Positions 7,841-16,543 of a stretch of DNA of 25,420 bases are shown one piece after another (the stretch's first letter is position 1; each line of letters begins with the position of its first letter). This DNA is from an uncultured Bacteroidota bacterium (GTDB lineage Bacteria; Bacteroidota; Bacteroidia; Chitinophagales; Chitinophagaceae), in contig CAMLGR010000058.1 of the NCBI GenBank assembly GCA_946479615.1, forward strand, positions 1 through 25,420. The letters run 5' to 3'. A program made the position numbers and the translations under genes. The notes beneath the pieces are model-generated. The model was not told the origin of the DNA. It did not search any database and saw only the letters and a program-made list of their open reading frames with translations.

Positions 7841-8887
7841 GTGGCGAAGTCATTTGGAATAATAGGAAGCGGAAGCTGGGCAACGGCGTTGGTAAAAATT
7901 CTGACGGATAGAAAACATTCGGTTAACTGGTGGATACGTAATGAGCAAAATATTGAACATATCCGCCAGCGTCATCATAATCCCTCTTATCTCTCTTCAG
8001 TCGAATTTGATGTTTCCCTGCTGAATATGTCGGCCGATGTACGCGAAGTCATGCGGTCATCCGATACACTCATCATCGCGGTGCCTTCTGCTTATATTGA
8101 AGAAAGCCTGGGCCATCTCGATAAAGCCGATTGGGAAGGGAAAAAAGTGGTGTCGGCGGTAAAAGGAATCTTGCCTGAAAAAAACATCTTACTTAATTAT
8201 TATTTGCAGCAAAAATTCGATGTCACACTGGAAAATTATTTTGCTGTACTTGGTCCCTGTCATGCAGAAGAAGTAGCGGAAGAAAAATTATCTTATCTCA
8301 CTTTTTCCGGGACAGATATTACCGCTGCCTCTTCCATTGCCTCTCATTTTTCAACGGATTATATCAACCCGATCGTGAATCACGACATATTCGGTGTGCA
8401 GTATGCAGCCGTATTAAAAAATATCTATGCATTGGGCGCCGGTATTGCACATGGATTGGAATACGGCGACAATTTCCTGAGTGTATATATTGCCAATGCG
8501 GCGGATGAAATGGCGGTCTTTCTAAAACAATTCGGCGCCGAACACATTGTAGTAGGCGAGCATGAAGAAGGAGAGGATCCTGTTACCCATCGCAAGAGCC
8601 CTAACTATGCGGCTTCTGTGTACCTGGGTGATCTGCTGGTAACCTGTTATTCTTTATATAGCCGTAACCGGATGTTTGGCAACATGATCGGTAAAGGATA
8701 TTCTGTCAAGGCCGCTAAACTCGAAATGAACATGGTGGCGGAAGGGTATAATGCGGCGAAATGTATTCATCTCATTAACAACTCTATACAGGCATCTATC
8801 CCGATCGCCGAGACTATCTATAAAATACTTTGGGAAAATGTTAAAGCCGCCGAGGGCTTTAAACGCATAGAACAGGTGATGGTCTGA
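7841..8887 (+). CDS. gpsA: NAD(P)H-dependent glycerol-3-phosphate dehydrogenase
   Basis: The 348-residue cytoplasmic enzyme reduces dihydroxyacetone phosphate to sn-glycerol 3-phosphate for phospholipid synthesis. The N-terminal Rossmann motif GIIGSGSWATAL (6-17) fixes the start at or very near the GTG at 7841; upstream only ATT or ATC could initiate in frame. Other family motifs are SAVKGI (K108), LGPCHAEEVA (138-146, usually GPSFAxEV), the catalytic K193 in AAVLKNIYALGAGIAHG, GDN at 209-211, and LGDLLVTCYSLYSRN (D264, S274-N276). Between about 238 and 258 a charged stretch (GEHEEGEDPVTHRKSPNY) replaces the usual TF-GLAGL region, probably a lineage variant. The gene stands alone after the heptad array. 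Confidence 0.9.
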   Translation: MAKSFGIIGSGSWATALVKILTDRKHSVNWWIRNEQNIEHIRQRHHNPSYLSSVEFDVSLLNMSADVREVMRSSDTLIIAVPSAYIEESLGHLDKADWEGKKVVSAVKGILPEKNILLNYYLQQKFDVTLENYFAVLGPCHAEEVAEEKLSYLTFSGTDITAASSIASHFSTDYINPIVNHDIFGVQYAAVLKNIYALGAGIAHGLEYGDNFLSVYIANAADEMAVFLKQFGAEHIVVGEHEEGEDPVTHRKSPNYAASVYLGDLLVTCYSLYSRNRMFGNMIGKGYSVKAAKLEMNMVAEGYNAAKCIHLINNSIQASIPIAETIYKILWENVKAAEGFKRIEQVMV

Positions 8888-8953
8888 TATATAAGCCTTG
8901 CAGTGCGTAGATAATGTCGTAAATTGTTAGTGCAACGCTGTAAATCTTAGTAT

Positions 8954-9094
8954 ATGCCTTTCTCCTTTAACGGTTTTGGACCTTCAGCAATCCTGGTCAT
9001 GATAGCCTGCCTGGTGATATCGGAGATGTATAAGAAATACAAACATCGCCGCCAGCACCAGTCACAGCACTCTCATCATACTACTCATCCGTAA
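8954..9094 (+). CDS. Small single-helix membrane protein, His-rich tail
   Basis: An ATG at 8954 opens a 46-codon frame ending in TAA at 9092-9094. The product begins MPFSFNGFGPSAILVMIACL, so residues 11-23 form a short hydrophobic segment with a Gly/Pro/Phe N-terminus. It is followed by a strongly basic, polar tail (YKKYKHRRQHQ, then S/H/T/P-rich) with seven histidines after residue 30. A positive tail directly after a helix favours an N-out, C-in inner membrane peptide. It lies 66 bases after gpsA and overlaps the convergent end of hemW by 14 bases. I do not recognise a family. The clean helix-plus-basic-tail layout makes a real gene plausible, but no clear promoter or ribosome site was found. 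Confidence 0.5.
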   Translation: MPFSFNGFGPSAILVMIACLVISEMYKKYKHRRQHQSQHSHHTTHP

Positions 9095-10211
9095 AAAGAT
9101 CAGCCGCTATTCCATCGGCCATTAACTTTCCTTCTTTTGTCAATCGTAAAAAATGGTCTTCTAACCTCATCATTCCTGCGTCTATATACTTCCTGCTTTT
9201 CGAAAGTAATTGTTCTGCTCCTTGTCCGCTGCTCACTACTCTCTGCAAATCGATCCCTTCCATCGTCCGCAGTGAGATCATGATATATTCGTTCGCTTTT
9301 TGTATGGGTGTCAGTGTTTCTTTTTCAAAAGGAATGATGCCTTTATTGATTGATCCGATGTATTGATTATTATTAGCGATATTCCACCAGCGGTTATTGC
9401 CATCAAAGGAATGCGCAGACGGACCAAACCCGTAATAGGAAACACCGCGCCAATACGATGAATTGTGTTTGCTACGCCAGCCCGGTTTGGCAAAATTGGA
9501 TATCTCATAATGTTCATACCCCGCTTCTTCCATCCATTTCATCAATAAGAGAAATTGTTCGGCCTGTTTAGCGGGATCGACAGCCGGGCTTTGCTGTTGC
9601 CGGATCATTTTATCCAATGGCGTTTTCGGTTCTACTGTCAGGGCATAACAGGAAAGATGGGGAATGCCCAGTGCAAGGGCCGTGTCCACATTCTGTTTCC
9701 ATTTTTCATGAGTGAGTTGTGGTGTACCATAAATAAGATCGATGGTGATATTGGAGAACTCCCGGGTAGCCAGTTGCAAACTTTCCATCGCCTGTCGGAC
9801 AGAATGAGCGCGGTTCATCCATTCCAGGTCCTCCGGGAAGAAACTTTGCACCCCAATGCTCAGCCGGTTGATGCCGGCACTCTTCCAGGCCGGCAGTTTT
9901 TCAGCACTGATATCATCGGGATTTGCTTCCAGCGTGATCTCGGCATCATTCGCCACCGGGAAAAGAGACCTGGTTTTTTCGATAATACTACGGATTTCGG
10001 TTTCCGTACATAGACTGGGTGTGCCACCTCCAAAATAAATGGTTTCGACCGGTTCCGGAGATAATTGACCGTTATCAACGGCAAATAGCTCCATCTCTTT
10101 CAATAAAGCCGCAATAAATTCGTTTTTATATCGCAAAGAAGTCGAAAAGTGAAAATTGCAGTAATGACAACGTTGCTTGCAAAAAGGAATATGAATATAG
10201 ATACCAGCCAA
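9081..10211 (-). CDS. hemW: Radical SAM heme chaperone HemW
   Basis: The 376-residue radical SAM protein belongs to the HemN/HemW group. YIHIPFCKQRCHYCNF carries the [4Fe-4S] cysteines C11, C15 and C18, followed by Asn-Phe. True coproporphyrinogen dehydrogenase (HemN) has a fourth cysteine here (CxxxCxxCxC), so HemW, a heme-trafficking chaperone, is the better name. ETIYFGGGTPSL, EANPDDI, GINRLSIGVQSF, IDLIYGTP and LSCYALTVEPKTPL all match the family, and a HemN C-terminal domain follows (RTMEGIDL). The start codon is TTG at 10211: the conserved N-terminus begins right there and no ATG or GTG is in frame just upstream. It is divergent from the Omp85-like gene and, with hemD nearby, points to heme metabolism. 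Confidence 0.88.
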   Translation of the reverse strand: MAGIYIHIPFCKQRCHYCNFHFSTSLRYKNEFIAALLKEMELFAVDNGQLSPEPVETIYFGGGTPSLCTETEIRSIIEKTRSLFPVANDAEITLEANPDDISAEKLPAWKSAGINRLSIGVQSFFPEDLEWMNRAHSVRQAMESLQLATREFSNITIDLIYGTPQLTHEKWKQNVDTALALGIPHLSCYALTVEPKTPLDKMIRQQQSPAVDPAKQAEQFLLLMKWMEEAGYEHYEISNFAKPGWRSKHNSSYWRGVSYYGFGPSAHSFDGNNRWWNIANNNQYIGSINKGIIPFEKETLTPIQKANEYIMISLRTMEGIDLQRVVSSGQGAEQLLSKSRKYIDAGMMRLEDHFLRLTKEGKLMADGIAADLFTDE

Positions 10212-10278
10212 CCCGTTCGTGATTTAATGAATATTTTTATACCAAAACTCCTTAACAGCCTTTGAGGCGGGACCGTGG

Positions 10279-12084
10279 ATGAATAAAATACAACTGCAAA
10301 TATCGGTACTTGTTTTCTTACTGCTGCAATTGCAGGCGTATGGGCAACGCACTACCTATCCTTTGCAGATACGGGGTATTGATAAAGATTCTGCTTTTAT
10401 CGTGAATGAACTGGGTGTGCCGGTAAGTTTTTCCAACCGCAACGATTGTGTTATTTACATGAATAAGCTGCCGGATAATTTATTGGCCAAAGGATATGTA
10501 ACCGCCTCGATCGATACCATTCTTTTTGATTCGGCTGCTGCCAGGCTGGTATTATTTACGGGTAACAAATATCAATGGACCAGCCTGACGGCCGGCCAGA
10601 TCGATCCCGATGTACTCGCCGCAGTGGGCTGGCGGGATAATGTCTTTTCCGGGAGACCCATGGATTTTGCACAGGTAAAACAATGGCAGGATAAGATTTT
10701 ATTATACATGGAAAATAATGGCCATCCTTTTGCCAAAGTATATTTCGACAGTTTGCAGATCGATAGTGAAAAAGTAAGTGGTCAGCTCAAACTGGAACAG
10801 GGCCCTGCGTATAAGATCGACAGCATCCGCATATTCGGAGATGTGAAGATCTCCAATGAATTCCTGCAACGGTTTCTTGATATCAGGAACGGAAGCGTTT
10901 TCAGTAAAGAAAAACTATATCGCATCAGCCGGAAAATGCGGGAGCTTACTTATGTGGAAGAGCAATACCCGGCAAAACTCGTATGGTTGGGAACAGGTTC
11001 CATTCTTGAAATGTACCTGAAACCAAAAAAGAGCAGCCAGGTAAATGTGCTGATCGGTTTTTTGCCAAACACGGACCAGCTTTCTTCCAAAAAATTATTG
11101 GTAACGGGTGAAGCCAATCTCAACCTGAAAAATGCATTGGGAGCAGGAGAGACAATTGGGCTTAACTGGCAGCAATTACAGGTAAAATCACCGCGTCTTA
11201 ATATCGCGTTTCAATACCCTTATCTTTTTAAAACACCGGTAGGACTTGATTTCTCTTTCAACATGTTTCGCAAGGACAGTACTTTTCTGAATGTGAACTT
11301 CCAGTTGGGTGCACAATATGTATTAAGCAATAATCAATCGGGTAAACTATTCATCCAAAAATTCCAGACCATCCTCAATGGCGCGAATAAAAACTTTGTG
11401 CTGCAGACTTACCGCTTACCGGATGAAGCAGATGTGAGCACGACCAATGTGGGTATCGATTATGAATATAATAATACCAATTACCGGTTGAACCCGACAA
11501 CAGGAAATGAATTTCATATTATAACTACAGCAGGTACCAAGAAGATCGGCAAGAATTCGGAGATCATGGAGCTGAAAGATCCGGGCAATCCATCGTTTGA
11601 CTTTGCATCTTTATACGATACGGTAAAGCTAAAGACCTACCAATTCAGTGTAAGAGGAACGGTGGCTAAATATTTCCCTTTGGGCCATCAAAACCGCAGT
11701 ACGATCAAAACGGCTATCAATGGTGGACTTTTGCAAAGCGCTAAAATATTCCGGAATGAATTGTTCCAGATAGGGGGATATAAATTATTGCGCGGGTTTG
11801 ATGAAGAGAGCCAGTATTTATCACAATATGTGATTGCAACAGCGGAATACCGGTACCTCGTCGGACAGGATTCTTATTTCTTTCTTTTCACCGATGGCGG
11901 ATGGGGGCGCAACAACAGCCAGAATGCGAATGTGAGTTATATTTATTTCGGAACAGGGATGGGGCTTGCTTTTGAAACCAAAGCAGGTATTTTCAACCTG
12001 GCCTGGGCGGTAGGAAAAAGAAGCGACCTGGAATTTAACCTCCGGCAATCGAAAATCCACTTCGGCTTCCTCAGCTACTTCTAA
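10279..12084 (+). CDS. Omp85/BamA-like outer membrane protein with POTRA region
   Basis: The 601-residue outer membrane protein has a signal peptide (1-22, cleaved near AYGQ) and a soluble N-terminal half. That half contains one or more POTRA-like units at about 126-250, such as WQDKILLYMENNGHPFAKVYFD and KIDSIRIFGDVKISNEFLQRFL. A C-terminal barrel follows from about 253 and ends in Phe (KIHFGFLSYF). LRGF at 504-507, in GGYKLLRGFDEES, corresponds to the conserved [VL]RG[FY] motif of barrel loop 6 in the Omp85 superfamily. It is shorter than BamA (about 800 residues, five POTRAs), so it is more likely a BamA/TamA-like paralogue for a special assembly or secretion task than BamA itself. It is transcribed divergently from hemW. 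No clear terminator follows. Confidence 0.82.
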   Translation: MNKIQLQISVLVFLLLQLQAYGQRTTYPLQIRGIDKDSAFIVNELGVPVSFSNRNDCVIYMNKLPDNLLAKGYVTASIDTILFDSAAARLVLFTGNKYQWTSLTAGQIDPDVLAAVGWRDNVFSGRPMDFAQVKQWQDKILLYMENNGHPFAKVYFDSLQIDSEKVSGQLKLEQGPAYKIDSIRIFGDVKISNEFLQRFLDIRNGSVFSKEKLYRISRKMRELTYVEEQYPAKLVWLGTGSILEMYLKPKKSSQVNVLIGFLPNTDQLSSKKLLVTGEANLNLKNALGAGETIGLNWQQLQVKSPRLNIAFQYPYLFKTPVGLDFSFNMFRKDSTFLNVNFQLGAQYVLSNNQSGKLFIQKFQTILNGANKNFVLQTYRLPDEADVSTTNVGIDYEYNNTNYRLNPTTGNEFHIITTAGTKKIGKNSEIMELKDPGNPSFDFASLYDTVKLKTYQFSVRGTVAKYFPLGHQNRSTIKTAINGGLLQSAKIFRNELFQIGGYKLLRGFDEESQYLSQYVIATAEYRYLVGQDSYFFLFTDGGWGRNNSQNANVSYIYFGTGMGLAFETKAGIFNLAWAVGKRSDLEFNLRQSKIHFGFLSYF

Positions 12085-12085
12085 C

Positions 12086-12205
12086 CTCCGTGGTTCTCCG
12101 TGTCTTCTCTGTGGTATATGCCCAGTAAGAGAGCTTCTATTCATAAGTTCTGAATACTTTAATCTGAGATATTACTACCGGAGTTATACACAGAGAATCA
12201 CACAG
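12086..12205. repeat. CTCYGTG word repeats, inverted pair
   Basis: Right after the Omp85-like stop codon, CTCCGTG, CTCCGTG and CTCTGTG start at 12086, 12096 and 12107. At 12188-12205 the minus strand carries CTGTGTGATTCTCTGTGT, which matches the first arm (12086-12103) at 14 of 18 positions. The array and its inverted partner fill most of the 205-base gap before the DUF4271 gene. There is no coding sequence here. Confidence 0.5.
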
Positions 12206-12264
12206 TTTTGAAGATGGCTGAAAAATCATGCGAAAAAAGAAACCTGCTTTGACAAACCATCTGT

Positions 12265-12271
12265 TATTTTG
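12265..12271 (+). promoter_or_regulatory. Possible -7 promoter element for the DUF4271 gene
   Basis: TATTTTG resembles TAnnTTTG with a one-base-shorter spacer and lies 18 bases before the TTG start. TTTG at 12248 is too close for a normal -33 box. The call is weak. Confidence 0.3.
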
Positions 12272-12289
12272 CATTCTAAATAATTTTAC

Positions 12290-13327
12290 TTGTTCCGTTC
12301 TCTCTTATTATTTCTTATTGCGTTATTATTGGTAGTGCCTGTTTTCTCTCAAACTGAGCAGGACACTGTTATTGTTGATCCACCGGCACCCACCCAGCCG
12401 GACACTACTGTAAAAAGAAACACCCCACCGGTACAGGAAGCGAAACCCATCGTTACACAACAAGCACCGCCACCGGTAACGGATACAACAATTGCTATAG
12501 ATACCATGGCCGTCGTAGCACCCGAAATTCCATTGGATTCAATGTCCAGGCGCCCTCTTTTTGCTGGTAAACCATGGAACAGGATGGATAGTGTTCCGTT
12601 AACCGTGCAGATATTGCAACATCATCCTTTTTATGATTTTACATCAAAGCCGGCGGTAGTACATGCGGTCATCAGGCAGGTGGAGGGGAAGGAGGTTATG
12701 TTTTATGCATTGGCCGGGTTCTTATTTGTATTTGCCCTGATCAGGGAAGGATTTGGAAAATACTTCAGCGACATGTTCCGGGTCTTTTTCCAGTCTTCGA
12801 TGAAACAACGGCAGATAAGGGAACAACTGCTGCAATCACCTTTACCCTCTCTTATTTTCAACATTTTCTTTTTCGCCAGTGCGGGTTTATATCTCGATTT
12901 TGTATTGCAGCATTTTAATATCGCACCAGTCGATAATTTCTGGTTATTATATCTCTATTGCTGTATAGGACTGGCTGTTATTTACCTGGTCAAATTTATC
13001 GGGTTAAAGATCACGGGCTGGTTGTTTAAAATGAGTAAAGCAGCAGATTCTTACATCTTCATTGTGTTCAGTATTAATAAGGTAATGGGTATTTTCCTCC
13101 TGCCTTTTCCGGTTTTCCTCGCGTTTACCGGTGATCCGGCCTATACAATTGCGATGGTGATCTCGTGGTGTGGTGTGGGAGCGCTCTTATTATATCGTTT
13201 TATTTTAGGCTTTGCTACTATTCGTAATGAGGTCAGGTTCAATCTATTTCACTTCTTTTTATATCTATGTGCCTTTGAGTTGGCTCCGCTTTTGCTGATT
13301 TACAAGCTTTTACTCTTAGTATTCTGA
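12290..13327 (+). CDS. DUF4271-domain inner membrane protein
   Basis: This 345-residue membrane protein is of the DUF4271 type, which in Bacteroidota is commonly found next to uroporphyrinogen-III synthase, as here. It has a signal-like N-terminus (MFRSLLLFLIALLLVVPVFS), a Pro/Thr-rich periplasmic stretch of about 70 residues, and then about six to seven membrane helices from about residue 138. Conserved-looking polar spots are FGKYFSDMFRVFFQSS and the C-terminal FNLFHFFLYLCAFELAPLLLIYKLL. The start codon must be TTG: an in-frame TAA at 12281-12283 lies just upstream, and the first internal ATG would remove the signal peptide. The gene ends 44 bases before hemD. The biochemical function is unknown. 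Confidence 0.82.
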   Translation: MFRSLLLFLIALLLVVPVFSQTEQDTVIVDPPAPTQPDTTVKRNTPPVQEAKPIVTQQAPPPVTDTTIAIDTMAVVAPEIPLDSMSRRPLFAGKPWNRMDSVPLTVQILQHHPFYDFTSKPAVVHAVIRQVEGKEVMFYALAGFLFVFALIREGFGKYFSDMFRVFFQSSMKQRQIREQLLQSPLPSLIFNIFFFASAGLYLDFVLQHFNIAPVDNFWLLYLYCCIGLAVIYLVKFIGLKITGWLFKMSKAADSYIFIVFSINKVMGIFLLPFPVFLAFTGDPAYTIAMVISWCGVGALLLYRFILGFATIRNEVRFNLFHFFLYLCAFELAPLLLIYKLLLLVF

Positions 13328-13338
13328 TCAGAAAAACC

Positions 13339-13346
13339 TACCTTTG
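13339..13346 (+). promoter_or_regulatory. Bacteroidota -7 promoter element for hemD
   Basis: TACCTTTG exactly matches TAnnTTTG and lies 25 bases before the hemD ATG, in the short gap after the DUF4271 stop codon. The octamer is identical to the one serving the TonB receptor. No clear -33 TTTG is seen; TTAG at 13316-13319 sits at roughly the right distance. hemD may thus be transcribed separately as well as by read-through. Confidence 0.6.
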
Positions 13347-13371
13347 CACACAACTTTAGCCGATCCACAAC

Positions 13372-14172
13372 ATGGTAAAAAATGGGGTTAAAAAGGCCGA
13401 CGTTCAGGCCAAAACGATAGAAAAGATACTGATTACCCAACCGAGACCGGAAAGTGATAAGTCGCCGTACTTTGAACTTTCACGGAGGTACAATGTGGCA
13501 TTGGAATTTCAGCCATTTATTCGATTGGAAGGTATCCCGGCGCGCGATTTCAGGAAACAAAAGATCGAGATTGCCAATTATACTGGTGTGATATTCACCA
13601 GCCGGAATGCTATTGACCATTTCTTCCGCACCTGTGAAGAGATGAAAGTGAGCGTTTCACAAGATACCAAGTACTTCTGTATCACAGAGGCAGTGGCGCT
13701 TTACCTCCAGAAATTCATTTTATACCGTAAACGCAAGGTCTTTTATGGTACCGATGGTACGAATAAAAGCATGTTTGATGTGATCAATAAGCATAAAAGC
13801 AATGAGAAATTCCTGTATGTATGCTCGGAAAACCAGCAGGATAACGAGATCGTAGGATGGCTCAAAAGCAATGGCTGCGAGTTTGCACTGGCTTTTATGT
13901 ACCGCACCCAAAGTAATGATGTAAAAGAATTGCTGACACAGAACGATTTTGATATCATCTGTTTCTTTACGCCCAGCGGTGTAAAAAGTTTGTTTGATAA
14001 TCTTCCTAAATTCAAGCAAAATGGAACAGTGATCGGTGCTTTTGGAAACAATACTTCAAGAGCGGCAGAAGAAGCAGGTCTTACCTTGGAGATTAAAGCT
14101 CCGCTGCCACAGGCGCCAAGTATGGTAGCCGCACTGGAAAAATTCCTCGCTTCCGCACTGGGAAAGAAATAA
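13372..14172 (+). CDS. hemD: Uroporphyrinogen-III synthase
   Basis: The 266-residue cytoplasmic enzyme would close and isomerise hydroxymethylbilane to uroporphyrinogen III, the branch point of heme and other tetrapyrroles. The HemD family varies a lot in sequence, but its landmarks are present: an N-terminal ILITQPRPESDKSPYFEL strand-helix, IFTSRNAIDHFF in the first lobe, FFTPSGVKSLF in the second, and IGAFGNNTSRAAEEAGL with the Gly-Asn/Thr loop near the end. Length fits the family. The preceding DUF4271 gene and the nearby hemW support a heme role. A strong palindromic terminator follows, and the gene has its own -7 element. Confidence 0.87.
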   Translation: MVKNGVKKADVQAKTIEKILITQPRPESDKSPYFELSRRYNVALEFQPFIRLEGIPARDFRKQKIEIANYTGVIFTSRNAIDHFFRTCEEMKVSVSQDTKYFCITEAVALYLQKFILYRKRKVFYGTDGTNKSMFDVINKHKSNEKFLYVCSENQQDNEIVGWLKSNGCEFALAFMYRTQSNDVKELLTQNDFDIICFFTPSGVKSLFDNLPKFKQNGTVIGAFGNNTSRAAEEAGLTLEIKAPLPQAPSMVAALEKFLASALGKK

Positions 14173-14191
14173 AATAATTCATTGAATGATA

Positions 14192-14223
14192 GAAAAGGTC
14201 CTGTATATATACAGGACCTTTTC
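14192..14223 (+). terminator. Intrinsic terminator after hemD
   Basis: A perfect 32-base palindrome, with arms AAAAGGTCCTGTATA and its complement, starts 20 bases after the hemD stop and ends in TTTTC. The A/T-flanked stem could terminate in both directions. Confidence 0.8.
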
Positions 14224-14263
14224 ATTTATAGTACTCCTTATATGGTAAGATTACGCCAATAAG

Positions 14264-14306
14264 CTTTTTTACCACATAGGCACATAGAAATATAGGTTTC
14301 ATATAG
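14264..14306 (-). repeat. Second copy of the CTATGTG word repeat
   Basis: Read on the minus strand, CTATATG, CTATATT, CTATGTG and CTATGTG are spaced 11, 8 and 8 bases apart and followed by GTAAAAAAG. This is the same layout and end as the copy at positions 2-43. The half-site at 14292-14307 matches 85-100 at 15 of 16 bases. It fills most of the gap between hemD and the next gene. Confidence 0.65.
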
Positions 14307-14335
14307 ATATTACTGGATTAAACGAAATTTGTTGA

Positions 14336-16399
14336 ATGCATACACATACCAATCATCTCATACACGAGACCAGTCCTTATCTTTTACAGCATGCACATAA
14401 TCCTGTTGACTGGAATCCCTGGTCGGAAGAAGCTTTGCAAAGAGCCAGGAAAGAAGATAAACCCATACTGGTGAGTATTGGTTATGCTGCCTGCCACTGG
14501 TGTCATGTTATGGAAAAAGAAAGTTTTGAAGATGAAGCGACTGCGACCATCATGAATGAACATTTCATCAATATAAAAATCGATAGAGAAGAGCGACCCG
14601 ACCTGGACCATATTTATATGGATGCAGTGCAGGCGATGACAGGAAGCGGTGGCTGGCCACTGAACGTTTTCCTCACACCTGAAGGAAAACCTTTTTACGG
14701 AGGAACTTATTTCCCCCCGCGACGCGCATTTAACCGTGCTTCCTGGACCGAAGTATTGGAAGGTGTGAAGCAGGCTTTCCGGGAGCGCCGCAGTGAAATA
14801 GAAGCACAGGCTGCAAACCTTACCGGACACCTGGAACAATCCAATTCATTCGGTTTACAGGAAGTAGGAAGAGAACAGGTATTGATAAAAGAAAAACTGG
14901 ACGAAGCCTATGATAATATCATGAAAGCGGCGGATAGGGAATGGGGGGGCTTTGGCAATGCACCCAAATTCCCGCAAACCTTCACTATTCAATATCTTCT
15001 CCGGTATGGATATATTAACAGGTTGAAGATGGAGGATTCTTCTCCGGCTATACTTTCTCTCGACAAAATGATTGAGGGCGGTATTTATGATCAATTGGGA
15101 GGTGGATTCGCGCGGTACTCTACCGATGCAGAATGGCTGGCTCCCCATTTTGAAAAAATGCTGTATGATAATGCATTGTTGCTGGTGGTCCTGAGCGAAG
15201 CATACCAGTTGACTAAAAAGCAACGCTACCGGGAAGTGATAGAGGAAACCATGCAATTTGTTCAGCGTGAATTATTACATCCTCAAAAAGGCTTTTATGC
15301 AGCGCTGGATGCAGATAGTGAGGGGGAGGAAGGGAAGTTTTATGTATGGGAAAAACGAGAAGTGGATGAACTTCTCGGGGAAGATTCACCGCTTTTTTGC
15401 AGCTATTATGATATTACGAACAATGGGAACTGGGAGGAGAAAAATATCCTTCATGTAAAACAATCACCGGAAAGTTTTGCAACAACTAATCAGATACCCT
15501 TAACCGAACTGGATCTTTTATTAAAAAAAGGAAGAGAACGGTTGATGCAACAACGCGATCTGCGCCCGCGGCCATTGCTGGATGATAAGATCATTTTAGG
15601 ATGGAACGCGCTGATGAATACTGCCTGCAGCAAGGTGTTTGAAGCAACAGGCAATGAAGAATACAGGCAGTTGGCGATAGACAATATGAAATTTCTCCTT
15701 GCCAGTTTCAGTGGCAGCAATAAAGGTGAGCTTTATCATACCTGGAAAAACGATACGGCTAAATATCCGGCATTCCTCGATGACTATGCTTTTTTGGTAC
15801 AAGCCTTGATTCAATTATACGAGATCACGGCTGATACTAACTGGTTGCTGCAGGCCAGAATGTATTCGGAATATGTGATCACGCATTTCAGTGAAGAGGG
15901 TACCGGCTTTTTTTATTTTACAAAAGAGGGGCAGAAGGACGTGATCGTGCGGAAAAAGGAAGTATATGACGGGGCGGTTCCTTCCGGCAATTCGGTGATG
16001 GCCTACAATCTTTACCGCTTATCGGTTTTTTTCGATGTTAGTGAATGGAGGGAAAGAAGCCTGAAAGCGGTGAGTTCTTTGTCGAATGCAATGTCCAGGT
16101 ATCCTACCTCTTTTGGCACCTGGAACTGTTTGCTGATGGAAATAGTGTCAGGTACGCATGAAATTGCAGTGATAGGAAAAAATGTGATTGCCGTTCATCA
16201 AAGAATACTGGGGGAATTTATTCCTCACCGGGTGTTGATGGCATCTGTTTCGGCTGATAATACGTTTACATTATTGAGTAATAAGAACGTAAATGAGGAG
16301 ACTGCAATTTATTTGTGTAAAAATTTTGCGTGTCTTCAACCAGTTTATACAATTACAGGACTTATGTCGTTGATAGACAATGATAGAACGTATATTTAA
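14336..16399 (+). CDS. Thioredoxin-domain protein, YyaL/DUF255 family
   Basis: This 687-residue protein belongs to the DUF255/spermatogenesis-associated protein 20 family. The thioredoxin-like N-terminal domain starts at once ([21 protein letters not shown]), so the ATG at 14336 is secure. It carries the redox-like motif CHWC at 53-56 in [18 protein letters not shown], followed by [24 protein letters not shown]. The remaining ~500 residues form the six-hairpin/glycosidase-like helical domain seen in this family, with [33 protein letters not shown] and [16 protein letters not shown]. It has no signal peptide and is presumably cytoplasmic. The biochemical role of the family is not settled; a thiol-redox or carbohydrate-related role has been suggested. 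A GAAATTTG sequence just before the ATG resembles a -7 element but would leave almost no leader. Confidence 0.88.
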   Translation: MHTHTNHLIHETSPYLLQHAHNPVDWNPWSEEALQRARKEDKPILVSIGYAACHWCHVMEKESFEDEATATIMNEHFINIKIDREERPDLDHIYMDAVQAMTGSGGWPLNVFLTPEGKPFYGGTYFPPRRAFNRASWTEVLEGVKQAFRERRSEIEAQAANLTGHLEQSNSFGLQEVGREQVLIKEKLDEAYDNIMKAADREWGGFGNAPKFPQTFTIQYLLRYGYINRLKMEDSSPAILSLDKMIEGGIYDQLGGGFARYSTDAEWLAPHFEKMLYDNALLLVVLSEAYQLTKKQRYREVIEETMQFVQRELLHPQKGFYAALDADSEGEEGKFYVWEKREVDELLGEDSPLFCSYYDITNNGNWEEKNILHVKQSPESFATTNQIPLTELDLLLKKGRERLMQQRDLRPRPLLDDKIILGWNALMNTACSKVFEATGNEEYRQLAIDNMKFLLASFSGSNKGELYHTWKNDTAKYPAFLDDYAFLVQALIQLYEITADTNWLLQARMYSEYVITHFSEEGTGFFYFTKEGQKDVIVRKKEVYDGAVPSGNSVMAYNLYRLSVFFDVSEWRERSLKAVSSLSNAMSRYPTSFGTWNCLLMEIVSGTHEIAVIGKNVIAVHQRILGEFIPHRVLMASVSADNTFTLLSNKNVNEETAIYLCKNFACLQPVYTITGLMSLIDNDRTYI

Positions 16400-16495
16400 T
16401 TCTTGTGCAATACAATAAAATGTAGTCAGTAAACGTTAGATATTTTACGTAGTAAAACACCCTTTTAATCGAAAAAAATAAATTGTAACGTTGTG

Positions 16496-16524
16496 TTGAC
16501 GAATAAACCAATATATTATATTTG
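16496..16524 (+). promoter_or_regulatory. Promoter of the gldKLMN cluster
   Basis: TTG at 16496-16498 and TATATTTG at 16517-16524 match the Bacteroidota -33 (TTTG/TTG) and -7 (TAnnTTTG) elements, 18 bases apart. This is the best promoter in the window. It places transcription start near 16530 and therefore rules out translation from the ATG-less or upstream codons of the long frame, supporting the gldK start at 16544. Confidence 0.7.
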
Positions 16525-16543
16525 CCCAATACCCTTTAAGTGT

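Noticed and set aside
9555..10013. Plus-strand open frame of 152 codons
   Set aside because: It is the antisense shadow of hemW, which has full radical SAM motifs.
9081..10211. Oxygen-independent coproporphyrinogen oxidase (HemN)
   Set aside because: The motif is CxxxCxxCNF, lacking the fourth cysteine of true HemN, and the length fits HemW.
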